From Aquitalea magnusonii (GTDB lineage Bacteria > Pseudomonadota > Gammaproteobacteria > Burkholderiales > Chromobacteriaceae): a stretch of 61,941 nt of DNA. How positions within the stretch are numbered: position 1 is the stretch's first letter; every line of letters starts with the position of its first letter. A model generated the notes under the pieces. It was given only the letters and a program-made list of their open reading frames with translations, searched no databases and was not told where the DNA came from. Shown one piece after another: positions 48,181 to 58,403 of the stretch. Position numbers and translations under genes: made by a program. The stretch is taken from NCBI RefSeq assembly GCF_003202035.1, contig NZ_QJKC01000019.1, positions 1 to 61,941 on the forward strand, given 5' to 3'.

Positions 48181-48684
48181 TCAGTCAAGCCGCTCGGGTA
48201 GCGGCAAGTTCACCCACTCCTTGTAGAAGGTGTCGATGTCCGGCTCGAAGTCGTGTATCACCGGATACCACGGCGTCGGCGCTTCCACATCATGCATGGT
48301 GCCGCAGCTTGGACAATAGTACTCGCGGTAGACCTGCCACCTGGTATCCGGCGCCATCAGCGCCGGGTACACCTCGGTCATGGCGGCTTCGGTATCGCGC
48401 ACATAGATGGCGGCATGCAGCTTCCAGTTGTCCTTGTAGCCGCAGAATGCGTGACCGCAATCGCACTGGATCAGCCACTTTTTATCCCTGGCCGATTGCA
48501 CGATGTACAAATGCGGCCCCAGCGGCAGGACGATGCGGTCGGGGAAGCCGACTTTGGCCTGCAGCGCCGCCAGGTATTGTGCAAAACGGCTATTGTCCTT
48601 AGGCATGGACAGCATGCGGAAGGTGGTTTCCCAGTCCAGCGTGCCTTCTACCAGGTGGGCTACCTGTTCGTTCGTGTAAGACAT
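48181..48684 (-). CDS. acxC: Acetone carboxylase gamma subunit
   Basis: The 167-residue protein has Cys-rich metal-site segments IQCDCGHAFCGYKDNWKLHA and YYCPSCGTMHDVE, as in AcxC (~168 residues) of acetone carboxylase. The zinc-binding gamma subunit completes the (alpha-beta-gamma)2 enzyme that carboxylates acetone to acetoacetate. It is 39 bp after acxB and ends the operon. Confidence 0.93.
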   Translation of the reverse strand: MSYTNEQVAHLVEGTLDWETTFRMLSMPKDNSRFAQYLAALQAKVGFPDRIVLPLGPHLYIVQSARDKKWLIQCDCGHAFCGYKDNWKLHAAIYVRDTEAAMTEVYPALMAPDTRWQVYREYYCPSCGTMHDVEAPTPWYPVIHDFEPDIDTFYKEWVNLPLPERLD

Positions 48685-48723
48685 TGCTTGCTCCTTGATT
48701 CGGCTATTTGCGCGGACGGGAAA

Positions 48724-51048
48724 TCACTCTTCAACCTGCACCACGGTCGTGACATCCGGCATCAACGACAGATCCATGCGGTGCCTGGAGCCGTAGGTCG
48801 GCACATCCAGCTCGTCCTCCAGCAGCTGCCACTCGGCCGGCAAGCTCCAGAATTCCTTGAACGAGCGGGTGAACTTCCCGGACAAGGCAAAGCTGGTGGC
48901 AAACATGTGCTGCACCTGTACCGACGCATCCTTGGCCAGGATGCGTTCCCGCTCTTGCTTCATCCACTCGCGGGTAGGCTGGGCGCGTGCCAGCCGCTCC
49001 TGACGGATTTCGCCACGGCGCGCCTGTGTCCTGGCGGCATCCACGCTGTACACGCCTTTGGCATCCTGCGTGAACACGGCGCCGTAAACCTTCCGGGCGT
49101 ATTCCGGCAGCAGATAGTTCAGGTTCAGGTCGTTTTCGATGGCCTTCACCTCACGATCCAGCGGGTCACCAAAACCCGGCCCGCCGCGCAGGTAATTCAG
49201 GTACAGGTCGTAGTTGTCGTAGCAGTCTTCGGTGGTGATGCACTGCTTGTCGCGCTTGACGCGGGCAGTGGCGTCGATGTGCTGCTCATAGGTCGGCGCA
49301 CTCGGGTTGATGTCGCCCCCCAGCGGCAGGCTTTCGCCATTGGCAATGCGCCGGGCAAGGCCGGTCTTGTGCGCCTCGAAACGATAGCCAGTGGCCGAGG
49401 GATAGCCGCCCATCATGCCCCAGTCGCTGTTCATGAAACCATTGCCCATGAAGAACATGGTCCAGTCTTGTGCGTTCCACACCATGCGCAGGGTTTCAAA
49501 ACCGCAGCCGCCGCGATATTTGCCATAGCCGCCGGAGTTGGCTTTGACATTGCGACCCAGGTAGAGCAGCGGTTCCGCCATTTCCCAGATTTCGATATCC
49601 CCCATGTCGCCTTCCGGATTCCAGATGGCGGCGGCGTGGTTCAGGCCGTCTTTCACCGCGCAGGCCCCGGTCCCGCAAGAGGAGGCTTCAAAGCTGTTGA
49701 CGGCGTGGATCTCGCCATCCTGATTGATGCCGCCACCCTGCAGCCAGTTGGAGGTATTGGCATTACCCGCATTGACTTCTTCCAGGTAGCCGCGGCTGAA
49801 GTAGGACTGCCCCAGGCCACGCCACAAGGCGGACCAGCCGGATACCAGGAAGTGCCAGGCGTAGGCATGGCCGGTGCGGCGGTCATCCGGGTTGCACCAG
49901 GTTCCTTTGGGCAGGCGGAATTCGGTGGCGTAATAGGCACCGTCATTGATGCGCTGCGTCGGCACCAGGGTTTGGCACATCATCACCCAGATGCCGGAGG
50001 TAAAGGCCACCTGGTGGGCATTGAAGGTATGCCAGCCCCAGCGGCTGGCGCCTTCGAAGTCCAGCCGCCATTTGCCGTCGGCACGGATGGTCATCTCGCA
50101 CGGCGAGTGCATGATGGAATCCAGCTTGGCAAAAGCATTGGAGACCTGCACGTCTTCGTGCTTGTAGGGCACGTCGACAAACGACACCTTGCGGTAAATG
50201 CCCGGCAGGGTCATGGCCTTGACCCGGCTCATCAGGCCACGGCGACCTTCTTCGATCACCTCGTGGGAGAACTGCTCGTAGGCTGCCAGGCCATCGGCAC
50301 GGATCACCTCCTCCACCAGCTCGCGAATCATGTGGCAGCCGGCGATACGGGTTTTTTCGTCGAGTATCCAGTACTTCGGCGTGCGGACCGAACGCTGGCT
50401 TTCATGCAGCCAGTCGCGCAGCGGCTCGTCGTTGATGCCGGTCTTGCGGCAGGTGATCATGTAGCCGTCGCCAAAGCGCTGGGTCTGGCCGGTGGACATG
50501 GAGCCCGGCGTAACCGAACCGGTATCGATCACATGGGTGACCCCGCCTACCCAGCCGATCAGCTTGCCTTCCCAGAATATCGGCACGATGGTGGCGATGT
50601 CGCAGGGGTGCACATTGCCGATGGCGCAATCGTTGGTGGTGAACATGTCACCGGGATTGATCATCGGATTGGCTTCCCAGTTGTTCTCGATCATGTACTT
50701 GATCGCCGCGCCCATGGTGCCGACATGGATGATGATGCCGGTGGAAGTCAGCACGCAGTCGCCGGCAGCGTTGTACAGGGTGAAGCACAGCTCGCCTTCC
50801 TGTTCCACGATGGGGCTGGCGGCAATCTTCTTGGCGGTTTCACGGGCATGCACCAGGCCGCCGCGCAGTTTGGAGAACAGTTTTTCATAGCCGATCGGGT
50901 CGCTGTCGCGCAGTTCCAGCTTCTCCAGACCGTTGTAATAGCCGGTCGCCTGGGTGCGGGCAATGATGGCATCGCGGTGCTGCTTCAGTGTCAGGCCACT
51001 GGCCAGCAGATAGCCGACGCCGATTTCCTGATTGCTCATCTGGTTCAT
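48724..51048 (-). CDS. acxB: Acetone carboxylase alpha subunit (hydantoinase B-like)
   Basis: The 774-residue protein equals the known alpha subunit in length and contains hydantoinase-B blocks: FTLYNAAGDCVLTSTGIIIH, NPMINPGDMFTTNDCAIGNV, HPCDIATIVPIFWEGKLIG and a long late GGCGFETLRMVW. A histidine- and aspartate-rich region near residue 170 would hold the metal site. AGGAGA precedes the ATG at 51048; a second ATG lies 9 nt downstream. It is 11 bp after acxA. Confidence 0.94.
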   Translation of the reverse strand: MNQMSNQEIGVGYLLASGLTLKQHRDAIIARTQATGYYNGLEKLELRDSDPIGYEKLFSKLRGGLVHARETAKKIAASPIVEQEGELCFTLYNAAGDCVLTSTGIIIHVGTMGAAIKYMIENNWEANPMINPGDMFTTNDCAIGNVHPCDIATIVPIFWEGKLIGWVGGVTHVIDTGSVTPGSMSTGQTQRFGDGYMITCRKTGINDEPLRDWLHESQRSVRTPKYWILDEKTRIAGCHMIRELVEEVIRADGLAAYEQFSHEVIEEGRRGLMSRVKAMTLPGIYRKVSFVDVPYKHEDVQVSNAFAKLDSIMHSPCEMTIRADGKWRLDFEGASRWGWHTFNAHQVAFTSGIWVMMCQTLVPTQRINDGAYYATEFRLPKGTWCNPDDRRTGHAYAWHFLVSGWSALWRGLGQSYFSRGYLEEVNAGNANTSNWLQGGGINQDGEIHAVNSFEASSCGTGACAVKDGLNHAAAIWNPEGDMGDIEIWEMAEPLLYLGRNVKANSGGYGKYRGGCGFETLRMVWNAQDWTMFFMGNGFMNSDWGMMGGYPSATGYRFEAHKTGLARRIANGESLPLGGDINPSAPTYEQHIDATARVKRDKQCITTEDCYDNYDLYLNYLRGGPGFGDPLDREVKAIENDLNLNYLLPEYARKVYGAVFTQDAKGVYSVDAARTQARRGEIRQERLARAQPTREWMKQERERILAKDASVQVQHMFATSFALSGKFTRSFKEFWSLPAEWQLLEDELDVPTYGSRHRMDLSLMPDVTTVVQVEE

Positions 51049-51059
51049 GGTGTGTCTCC

Positions 51060-53207
51060 TTATTTGACTTGTTTGAGATGGAACAAGCGGTGCTTGTCTA
51101 TCGTCGTTTCAAAGCCATCCGGGACCACAAAGGTGGTGGCGTCCGACTCGATGATGGCGGGGCCGGTGATGTGGTTGCCGGCCTTGAGCGCTTCCATTTT
51201 CCACAGCGCGGCTTCGCGCCATTGTTTGTGACGATAGAACGGGCGGGTGCCGAGGTAGGCTTGCGGAGGCGGTGTCGGACCGGCATCCGGGTCTTCCGGC
51301 AGTACCGGCTTCTGGGTCACCACCATGCCGCGCAGGATGGCGCCGGTGATGGAGAAGCCCAGCTCCGGCGAGCGTGCCGAGCTGGCATAAACCCGGCCAT
51401 AGGTGGTTTCGAAACTGGCCACGATGCGGTCCCAGTCTTGCGCCGTCGCCGCGCTGGACACGGGCGAGACGATTTCCAGATCATTCAGCTGGCCCATGTA
51501 CTGCATCTTGTAGCCGGGGATCAGCAGTACGTCTTGCGGCTGGAAGCCATTGATCACGAACTCGTCGATCACCTTGACCGCCAGTTCCTGCCAGGCTTGC
51601 TGCAACGTGGCGCAGGCCGCTGCCTTGAGCTCGTCGCTGGCAAACTGGGCCAGCCCCAGGTCCACCGACTTGTCGTAGCGGTATTCGAAATCGGCACAAG
51701 CACAGCCGAAGGCCGAGAAACCAGCCGCCCAGGCCGGCACCACCACATCCTTGAAACCGACGCCTTCGGTGTAGCCATAGGTATGTACCGGGCCGGCACC
51801 ACCGTAGGAGAAACAGGTGAACTCAGCCGGGTTGTAGCCCTTGGCGCTGATATTGGCTCGCAGGTATTCGGACAGGGTGAGGTCAAGCAGCTCGATCACC
51901 CCGGCCGCGGCGTCCTCGACCGACAGACCGAGCGGATCGGCGATTTGCGCCTTGATGTGCTCACGGGCGCGCTGCACATCCAGCTTGATGGCGCCCCCCA
52001 GGAAATTGTCCGGATTGAGATAGCCCAACACCACGTGGCAATCGGAGACGGAAACAGTATCCAGACCACTCTCCGGCCAGCAGGTACCCACGCGATAACC
52101 GGCACTGTCCGGCCCCAGCTTGATGGATTTGCTGTAGGGATCCAGCCGTACAAAGCTGCCGGCACCGGCGCCGACCGAATCCATTGCCACCAGCGGCAGC
52201 GACAGCACCAGCCGGGCCATGTCCGGGTCGGACCTGATGGCAAAGCTGCCCTTGGTGATCAGCGCCACATCAAAGCTGGTACCACCGATATCGGAACAGG
52301 CAATGTTTTCGTCGCCCAGGTATTCGCCCAGCAGCTTGGAGCCGATCACCCCGCCAATCGGGCCGGACACGATGGTGCGGGCCAGCTCCTTGGCTTTCCA
52401 GCTGATGGTGCCGCCATGGGTGGCCATGACGCGCAGGTCAAACCGGGCACCGTGTTTCTTGAAGCGGTCGCTGACCTTTTTCAAGGTCTGGCGCGAAGGT
52501 TCGGCACCATAGGCTTCGAGAATGGTGGTGTTCATGCGGTGGCTTTCCTTGCGCGACGGGTAGTAGTCCACCGAGGCAAACACCGGAATATCCACCTGCA
52601 ACCGGGCCAGCTCCTCCCTGGCCAGATCGCGCGCCCGCAGTTCGCTGGCTGCATTTTTATGGGATTGCAGCAGACAGATGACAATGGCTTGCGAACCGGC
52701 CTCCACCAGCTCGCGTACCGCCTGCCGCACGTCCTCTTCGCGCAGCGGAATCACCACCCTGCCCTGCACATCGGTACGCTCGGTCACTCCACGGGTACGT
52801 GCAACCGGCACCAGCGGTTCGTCGTAACGGTGAGTGTTCAGATGGATGCGGTCTTCCAGCGCGTAGCCCAGATAGCTTTGCAGCGCCCGGCCCATGGAGT
52901 GGATTTGCTCGAAACCCTTGTTGCAGATCAGGCCGACAGCCAGCCCCTTGCGCATCAGGATGCGGTTGAGCATGGCCGTGCCGGAGTACACGCAGGTCAC
53001 CAGTTCCGGAAAAACATCGTCGACTTCCCGTTGCCAGTGCGCCAGGGCATCGACCGACGAGTGGTAAATCGCCAGCGATTCGTCCTCCGGATTGCTCTGT
53101 GCCTTGCCCACCACAAAGCGTCCGTCGGCGCGTACAAAAAAGGTATCGGTCATCGTGCCGCCGGCATCGATGCCCATGACCTGTACGTTTGACTGCTCGG
53201 ATTGCAT
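51060..53207 (-). CDS. acxA: Acetone carboxylase beta subunit (hydantoinase A-like)
   Basis: The 715-residue protein has the ATP-binding MGIDAGGTMTDTFFVRADGR of hydantoinase A/acetone carboxylase beta near its start, SDIGGTSFDVALITKG in the middle and YGGAGPVHTYGYTEG later. It hydrolyses ATP to activate acetone and bicarbonate. AGGAGG lies 5 nt before the ATG at 53207; the frame extends to 53492 through the promoter region and is rejected. First gene of acxABC, under a sigma-54 promoter. Confidence 0.95.
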   Translation of the reverse strand: MQSEQSNVQVMGIDAGGTMTDTFFVRADGRFVVGKAQSNPEDESLAIYHSSVDALAHWQREVDDVFPELVTCVYSGTAMLNRILMRKGLAVGLICNKGFEQIHSMGRALQSYLGYALEDRIHLNTHRYDEPLVPVARTRGVTERTDVQGRVVIPLREEDVRQAVRELVEAGSQAIVICLLQSHKNAASELRARDLAREELARLQVDIPVFASVDYYPSRKESHRMNTTILEAYGAEPSRQTLKKVSDRFKKHGARFDLRVMATHGGTISWKAKELARTIVSGPIGGVIGSKLLGEYLGDENIACSDIGGTSFDVALITKGSFAIRSDPDMARLVLSLPLVAMDSVGAGAGSFVRLDPYSKSIKLGPDSAGYRVGTCWPESGLDTVSVSDCHVVLGYLNPDNFLGGAIKLDVQRAREHIKAQIADPLGLSVEDAAAGVIELLDLTLSEYLRANISAKGYNPAEFTCFSYGGAGPVHTYGYTEGVGFKDVVVPAWAAGFSAFGCACADFEYRYDKSVDLGLAQFASDELKAAACATLQQAWQELAVKVIDEFVINGFQPQDVLLIPGYKMQYMGQLNDLEIVSPVSSAATAQDWDRIVASFETTYGRVYASSARSPELGFSITGAILRGMVVTQKPVLPEDPDAGPTPPPQAYLGTRPFYRHKQWREAALWKMEALKAGNHITGPAIIESDATTFVVPDGFETTIDKHRLFHLKQVK

Positions 53208-53303
53208 ATTGCCTCCTCGGTGTGTGCTGTTGATCAGGCCGCTGCCCGCTACTGCCTTGCCAGCGCGTCCTGCTAGCCGGGGCGTTTCCCCCACACTTGA
53301 TTT

Positions 53304-53319
53304 GGCAATATCCGTGCCA
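53304..53319 (-). promoter_or_regulatory. Sigma-54 (-24/-12) promoter of acxABC
   Basis: The minus strand reads TGGCAC-GGATA-TTGCC (TGGCAC at 53314-53319, TTGC at 53305-53308), a full match to TGGCAC-N5-TTGC. Transcription would begin near 53293, about 85 nt before acxA. Confidence 0.9.
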
Positions 53320-53418
53320 TATGAAAATTTCAGAAATATCCTATGAATATCTTTTATTTTCAATGACATAACTACAAACTGTCTTGCAGCCGCCATGGCA
53401 CGCCATGCGCTGCGCAGC

Positions 53419-53462
53419 GTCCGCCATCCGGACAAGCTGCAGCAACTGTCCGGATGGCGGAC
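53419..53462. promoter_or_regulatory. Tandem upstream activator sites GTCCG-N5-CGGAC
   Basis: Two dyads, GTCCGCCATCCGGAC (53419-53433) and GTCCGGATGGCGGAC (53448-53462), are mirror images; together with one flanking base each, the arms form a 16-bp perfect inverted repeat around a 12-bp spacer. They sit 100-145 bp upstream of the -24 box, where an enhancer-binding protein would bind. The AT-rich stretch between (53320-53380) could bend for looping. Confidence 0.8.
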
Positions 53463-53589
53463 GATCTGCGCCGGACATGCTGCATCGCACAAGTCATTGA
53501 TTTAAATAATATTAATTGACTGTGAGAAATGGTTTTATACTTTGAGCCATCCGCTTGCCGGTTTTGCCATCCAACATGAGCACATCCGA

Positions 53590-55593
53590 ATGCACACCAC
53601 CAGCCTGCTGATTCCGCGAGTCGGTGACGAGCGCACGGTCGCCGCCTCCTGGGAGCGATTTGTCCAGAACATCAGCCCATGCCCCGGCAATGTCCGCAAT
53701 GTGATTCTGGAGTCATGGTGGCGCTGTCGCTCCAAGGCCGTCGACCCGCTCTGTCCGGGCGCCCCCACGCTTGCCAGCGCCGAGCAGCTGCCAGCGCTGC
53801 GCCACCAGGCCAGCGAGCTCTACCAGGCAGCGCACCCGGTCATCGCCCTGCTGGCTGAGGTAGTGCACGAATCCGGCTCGCTGCTGATGCTGACCGACCC
53901 CAACGGCACCATCCTCGACCTGCATGGCGCATCCAAAGCACGCCATGCCGGTGAGCAGGTCAATCTGGCACCGGGAGGCTGCTGGGTGGAATCGCTGATC
54001 GGCACCAATGCCATCGGCACCGCCATTGCCACCCATGCCCCGGTACAGATCTACGCCAGCGAGCATTACTGCAAGGACGTCAAACACTGGACCTGCGCCG
54101 CCGCACCGGTACTCGACCCACACTCCGGCAAGCTGTTGGGCGTGATCGACATTTCCGGGGAAAAGGAAACCTTTCATGGCCACTCGCTGGGCCTGGTCAT
54201 GACCGCCGCCAGCCAGATCGCATCCTTGCTATCCCGCCGCGGCCATGAGCGCGAGGCCCGTCTGCTGGCGCAATCGGCCGACGCATTCACCCGCCATGCC
54301 AACGCCTGCGTCATCCTGCTGGACCGCGATGGCAAGGTCGTGAAAACCAATGGCAAATGGGCCATCGCCCAGGAAAAACATGGCATCAGCCAGCAGCTGG
54401 AAGTCGGCAACCGGGTGCCGGCGGCTGATCTCACCCCGGGGAAACAGGCCGGCCATGACCCGCTGCCTGCCTGGCTGAACCAGGACTGGCTGCATGTGCT
54501 GCGGCTCGATGGCGAGGTACTGGGCAGCCTGCTGCTCATTCCCCTGGCTCGTCCGCCAAGCCAGGGCGCAAGCGGCAGCGACCCGCCCCCCGCCGCCCTG
54601 GCAGCCCCTCACGATGCCTTTGCCGACATCATCGGCAGCAGCGCGCTGCTGCAAAGCGTCAAGACCAGGGCAAGGCGCCTGGCACCGCTGGACCTGCCGG
54701 TGATGCTGCTGGGAGAAACCGGTGTCGGCAAGGAAGTGTTTGCCCGCGCCATTCACCAGTCCGGCAACCATCCGCATGCGCCGTTTGTGGCGGTGAATTG
54801 CGGCGCCTTCACCCAGGAACTGCTGGCCAGCGAATTGTTTGGCTATGCCGAAGGCGCTTTTACCGGCGCGCGCCGCGGCGGGGCCGCTGGCAAGTTTGAA
54901 CAGGCGCACGGCGGTAGCCTGTTTCTGGACGAAATCGGCGAAATGCCACTGGCGATGCAGCCTCATCTGCTGCGGGTACTGCAGGATGGCATGATCGTGC
55001 GACTGGGCGATAGCCGCGAAAGACGGGTGTCGGTGCGCATCATCGCCGCCACCAACCGCGACCTGCAGGGCGAGGTCAAGGCCGGGCGTTTTCGCGCCGA
55101 CCTCTATCACCGGCTCTGCGTCACCACCCTGGCCCTGCCCGCACTGCGGGAACGGCGGGAGGACATCAGCCAGATCATCGAACACCTCAACCGCTGCTTT
55201 GCCCGCAAGTATGGCGTACCGGCCAAAACGCTCGATCAGCCCACCCGGCAAGCACTGGAAAACCACGATTGGCCCGGCAATATCCGTCAACTGAAAAACG
55301 TCTACGAAACGCTGTTTGCCCTCAGCGAGGGCCAGCAAATCGACCCGGACCTGCTACCCGCCGAGCTGGCCGCGGCCGGGGAGCGCAGGCCGGAGCCGGC
55401 CGTGCCGACGGTCCTGCCCAATGAGGTCAGGCGGCTGGCCGAGATGGAAAAACATGCCATACAGGCTGCCATCGCCCACGCCAAGGGCAATCTGTCGCAG
55501 GCGGCCCGCTCGCTTGGCATCTCGCGCAGCACGCTGTATGTAAAGCTTTCTGCCATGCGTGACAGGGCCGACAGCCAGCATAAACCCCGCTGA
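53590..55593 (+). CDS. acxR: Sigma-54 activator, AcoR/AcxR type
   Basis: The 667-residue protein has an N-terminal sensory part with a GAF-like domain (residues ~60-230, including [18 protein letters not shown] and [15 protein letters not shown]), an AAA+ core with Walker A GETGVGKE, the sigma-54-contact loop [10 protein letters not shown] and DEIGEMP, and a C-terminal Fis-type HTH ([21 protein letters not shown] split at the turn). The order is that of AcoR/MimR/AcxR. Divergent from acxABC. The ATG at 53590 is used; a TTG at 53542 would add 16 residues. The symbol rests on context. Confidence 0.9.
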   Translation: MHTTSLLIPRVGDERTVAASWERFVQNISPCPGNVRNVILESWWRCRSKAVDPLCPGAPTLASAEQLPALRHQASELYQAAHPVIALLAEVVHESGSLLMLTDPNGTILDLHGASKARHAGEQVNLAPGGCWVESLIGTNAIGTAIATHAPVQIYASEHYCKDVKHWTCAAAPVLDPHSGKLLGVIDISGEKETFHGHSLGLVMTAASQIASLLSRRGHEREARLLAQSADAFTRHANACVILLDRDGKVVKTNGKWAIAQEKHGISQQLEVGNRVPAADLTPGKQAGHDPLPAWLNQDWLHVLRLDGEVLGSLLLIPLARPPSQGASGSDPPPAALAAPHDAFADIIGSSALLQSVKTRARRLAPLDLPVMLLGETGVGKEVFARAIHQSGNHPHAPFVAVNCGAFTQELLASELFGYAEGAFTGARRGGAAGKFEQAHGGSLFLDEIGEMPLAMQPHLLRVLQDGMIVRLGDSRERRVSVRIIAATNRDLQGEVKAGRFRADLYHRLCVTTLALPALRERREDISQIIEHLNRCFARKYGVPAKTLDQPTRQALENHDWPGNIRQLKNVYETLFALSEGQQIDPDLLPAELAAAGERRPEPAVPTVLPNEVRRLAEMEKHAIQAAIAHAKGNLSQAARSLGISRSTLYVKLSAMRDRADSQHKPR

Positions 55594-55641
55594 ATGCCGC
55601 GCAGGTGGTAGCGCAAGCGGCCATGGTGCTTGCAAGAAATG

Positions 55642-55671
55642 AAAAACCAGCGCCCATGACAGGTGCGCTGG
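55642..55671 (-). terminator. Terminator of cysDN
   Basis: CCAGCGC (55647-55653) and GCGCTGG (55665-55671) form the stem, with TTTTT after it on the minus strand (55642-55646). Confidence 0.75.
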
Positions 55672-55737
55672 CCGGATGCATCGCCGGACCTTGCCGAATC
55701 CGCCACAGCGCAGATGCAGCAAGGTCTGCCGGAAAAT

Positions 55738-57168
55738 TTACAGCAACTTGGAAATATCCTTGGCTTCCCAGTGCGGGAAATGCTTGCGCACCAGCTGGTT
55801 GAATTCCAGCTCGAAGGCACGCAGGCGGGCCAGTTCGTCGCTCACCGGCTCGGCAGCGGATTCGGCCGCTGCCGTCACCATACCGGCAGCGGCAGTGGCA
55901 TTGGACAGGCGGTCGATAATGATGAAGCTGCCGGTGCCACGGCACTGGGCATAGGCATCAAACACCACCGGCGCGTTAAGCTCCACGCGGCACAGGGCGA
56001 TTTCGTTCAGCGCCAGCTCTTGTGCGTCGAACTGCTGCAGCGAGTTGACATCAACGCGGTGTTCGATGGCAGCCACACGGCCTGTCACCACCTTGCCCGC
56101 CAGCTTGAAGCCATACTCCTTGCCCACCACCAGCGGCGCCTCGGCCATCCACACCACATGGGCGTCAAAGGCTTGCGCCACGCTGGGCTGCTGCTCGCCG
56201 GCGCGCACAATCATGTCGCCACGGGAAATGTCGATTTCATCTTCCAGGGTCAGGGTAATGGCCTGACCAACAAAGGCCGACGGCTGATTGCCTTCAAAGG
56301 TGACCACTTCCTTCACCTTGCTGCGCTTGCCGGACGGCAAGGCCACAATCGCATCACCCGGCTTCACTTCGCCCGCCACCACGGTGCCGCAGAAACCGCG
56401 GAAATCCAGATTCGGGCGATTGACATACTGTACCGGCAGACGGAAGGCTTCCAGCGCTACGTCATGGCTTACCTGTACGCTTTCCAGCAGCTCCATCAGG
56501 GTGGCACCCTGATACCAGCCCATGTTTTCGCTGCGGGTCACCACGTTATCGCCACGCAGGGCGGAAATCGGCACAAAGCGGATATCCGGAATGGTCAGGT
56601 GTTCGGAGAAGGCCAGATATTCTTCACGGATGCGCTCATACACTTGCTGGCTATGCTCTACCAGGTCCATCTTGTTGATGGCCACGATCACGTGCTTGAT
56701 GCCCAGCAGGCTGACAATAAAGCTGTGACGACGGGTCTGGGTTTGCACACCACGGCGCGCGTCAATCAGGATCACCGCCAGATTGCAGGTAGACGCGCCG
56801 GTAGCCATGTTGCGGGTGTACTGCTCGTGGCCCGGACAGTCGGCAATGATGAACTTGCGCTTCTCGGTGCTGAAGTAGCGATAGGCCACGTCGATGGTAA
56901 TGCCTTGCTCGCGCTCGGCCTGCAGGCCATCCACCAGCAAGGCCAGGTCGATTTCCTGGTCGGTGGTGTTGTACTTTTTCGAGTCGCGCTCGATTGCTGC
57001 CAGCTGGTCTTCGAAAATCAGCTTGGAGTCGTGCAGCAGGCGGCCAATCAGCGTGGATTTGCCATCATCGACATTGCCACAGGTGATAAAGCGCAGCATG
57101 TCCTTGTTTTCATGCTGTTTCAGGTATTCCAGGATATCGCTGGCAATCAGCTCGGACTGGTGAGACAT
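55738..57168 (-). CDS. cysN: Sulfate adenylyltransferase subunit 1 (GTPase)
   Basis: The 476-residue protein is an EF-Tu-like GTPase: P-loop [18 protein letters not shown]3 [13 protein letters not shown]4 NKMDL and C-terminal beta-barrels. It is of normal CysN length and is not fused to CysC (APS kinase). It drives ATP sulfurylase by GTP hydrolysis. 89 bp after cysD, same strand. Confidence 0.95.
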   Translation of the reverse strand: MSHQSELIASDILEYLKQHENKDMLRFITCGNVDDGKSTLIGRLLHDSKLIFEDQLAAIERDSKKYNTTDQEIDLALLVDGLQAEREQGITIDVAYRYFSTEKRKFIIADCPGHEQYTRNMATGASTCNLAVILIDARRGVQTQTRRHSFIVSLLGIKHVIVAINKMDLVEHSQQVYERIREEYLAFSEHLTIPDIRFVPISALRGDNVVTRSENMGWYQGATLMELLESVQVSHDVALEAFRLPVQYVNRPNLDFRGFCGTVVAGEVKPGDAIVALPSGKRSKVKEVVTFEGNQPSAFVGQAITLTLEDEIDISRGDMIVRAGEQQPSVAQAFDAHVVWMAEAPLVVGKEYGFKLAGKVVTGRVAAIEHRVDVNSLQQFDAQELALNEIALCRVELNAPVVFDAYAQCRGTGSFIIIDRLSNATAAAGMVTAAAESAAEPVSDELARLRAFELEFNQLVRKHFPHWEAKDISKLL

Positions 57169-57257
57169 GATCGTTCTTTCCGCTGTAATCCACCGCCAGG
57201 GCGATGGACATCAATTCTTCTGAATGGTGACTGGATGGAGCCGGGCTTAGAACGGGC

Positions 57258-58181
57258 TTAGAAATAGCCTTCCATCTTTTTCTTTTCCATCGAACCGGCC
57301 TGATCATGGTCGATCAGACGGCCCTGACGCTCACTGGTGGTGGTCAGCAGCATTTCCTGGATGACCTCCGGCAGCGTGGCGGCAGTGGACTCCACCGCAC
57401 CAGTCAGCGGGTAACAGCCCAGCGTACGGAAACGCACCTGCTTCTTGGTGATGCTGGCTTTTTGCTCGGGCGTCAGGTATTCCAGAATGCGGTCGTCATC
57501 AATCATCACCAGCGTGCCATTGAGGTTGACCACTTCACGCTCGGCGGCGAAATACAGCGGCACGATGTCGATGTTTTCCAGATAGATGTACTGCCAGATA
57601 TCCAGCTCGGTCCAGTTGGACAGCGGGAATACGCGGATGCTCTCGCCCTTGTCGATCTTGCTGTTGTAGATGTTCCAGAGTTCCGGACGCTGGTTTTTCG
57701 GGTCCCAGCGGTGGTTCTTGTCGCGGAAGGAATACACGCGCTCCTTGGCGCGCGACTTCTCTTCGTCACGGCGCGCGCCACCAAATGCCGCATCAAAACC
57801 GTATTTGTTCAGCGCCTGTTTCAGGCCCTCAGTCTTCATCACATCGGTATGCTTGGCACTGCCGACCGTGAAGGGGTTGACGTTAGCCTTCACGCCCTCT
57901 TCATTCACATGCACGATCAGGTCCCAGCCTTCGGCTGCCTGCTTGTCGCGCAGGGCGTACATATCCTGGAATTTCCAGGTGGTGTCCACATGCATCAGCG
58001 GGAACGGCGGCTTGCCCGGCGCAAATGCCTTGCGTGCCAGATGCAGCATCACGGCAGAGTCCTTGCCGATACTGTACAACATGACCGGATTTTCAAATTC
58101 CGCAGCGACTTCACGGATGATGTGGATCGACTCGGCTTCCAACTGCTTGAGGTGAGTCAGTTTCTGTTGACTGATATTCAT
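57258..58181 (-). CDS. cysD: Sulfate adenylyltransferase subunit 2
   Basis: The 307-residue PP-loop ATPase has [20 protein letters not shown] (modified P-loop), [28 protein letters not shown] and [13 protein letters not shown]. With CysN it makes adenosine-5'-phosphosulfate. The start is set at MNISQQKL, where E. coli CysD-like sequence begins; the frame continues upstream. The gene links to the sulfur theme of the window. Confidence 0.95.
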   Translation of the reverse strand: MNISQQKLTHLKQLEAESIHIIREVAAEFENPVMLYSIGKDSAVMLHLARKAFAPGKPPFPLMHVDTTWKFQDMYALRDKQAAEGWDLIVHVNEEGVKANVNPFTVGSAKHTDVMKTEGLKQALNKYGFDAAFGGARRDEEKSRAKERVYSFRDKNHRWDPKNQRPELWNIYNSKIDKGESIRVFPLSNWTELDIWQYIYLENIDIVPLYFAAEREVVNLNGTLVMIDDDRILEYLTPEQKASITKKQVRFRTLGCYPLTGAVESTAATLPEVIQEMLLTTTSERQGRLIDHDQAGSMEKKKMEGYF

Positions 58182-58284
58182 GGTTCCCGCCTGTTCCTGG
58201 GCTGCCTGCGCGTCTGGTGAGCACAGCATGATGGTTTGCTTGCCGCTCAATGTACCGGAAGCCCTGCCATTCTCCAAAATCAGT

Positions 58285-58311
58285 TGGATATATCAATATG
58301 CACTATCCAAG
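58285..58311. promoter_or_regulatory. Inverted repeat TTGGATA-N13-TATCCAA upstream of cysD
   Basis: A perfect 7-bp dyad lies in the region between divergent cysD and the HDOD gene. On the minus strand TTCACT and TATATC (17 bp apart) could serve as a weak promoter overlapping it. The shape fits a LysR-type regulator such as CysB. Confidence 0.45.
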
Positions 58312-58403
58312 TGAAAATTAAGTCAAAAGAGACATATCAACGCCATGTCAAAACTTGTAAAGGATATCTTGCCCTGCAATATTCATGCATTCAGAATAGC
58401 AGC

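Noticed and set aside
48253-53192. 992- and 734-residue plus-strand frames opposite acxA and acxB
   Set aside because: Both are shadows of the acetone carboxylase genes and contain no recognisable motif despite their length.
53208-53492. N-terminal extension of acxA
   Set aside because: It would cover the sigma-54 promoter and part of the activator sites; AGGAGG precedes the ATG at 53207.
54229-55338. 369-residue minus-strand frame opposite the sigma-54 activator
   Set aside because: The AAA+ and HTH motifs are on the plus strand; this frame is a shadow.
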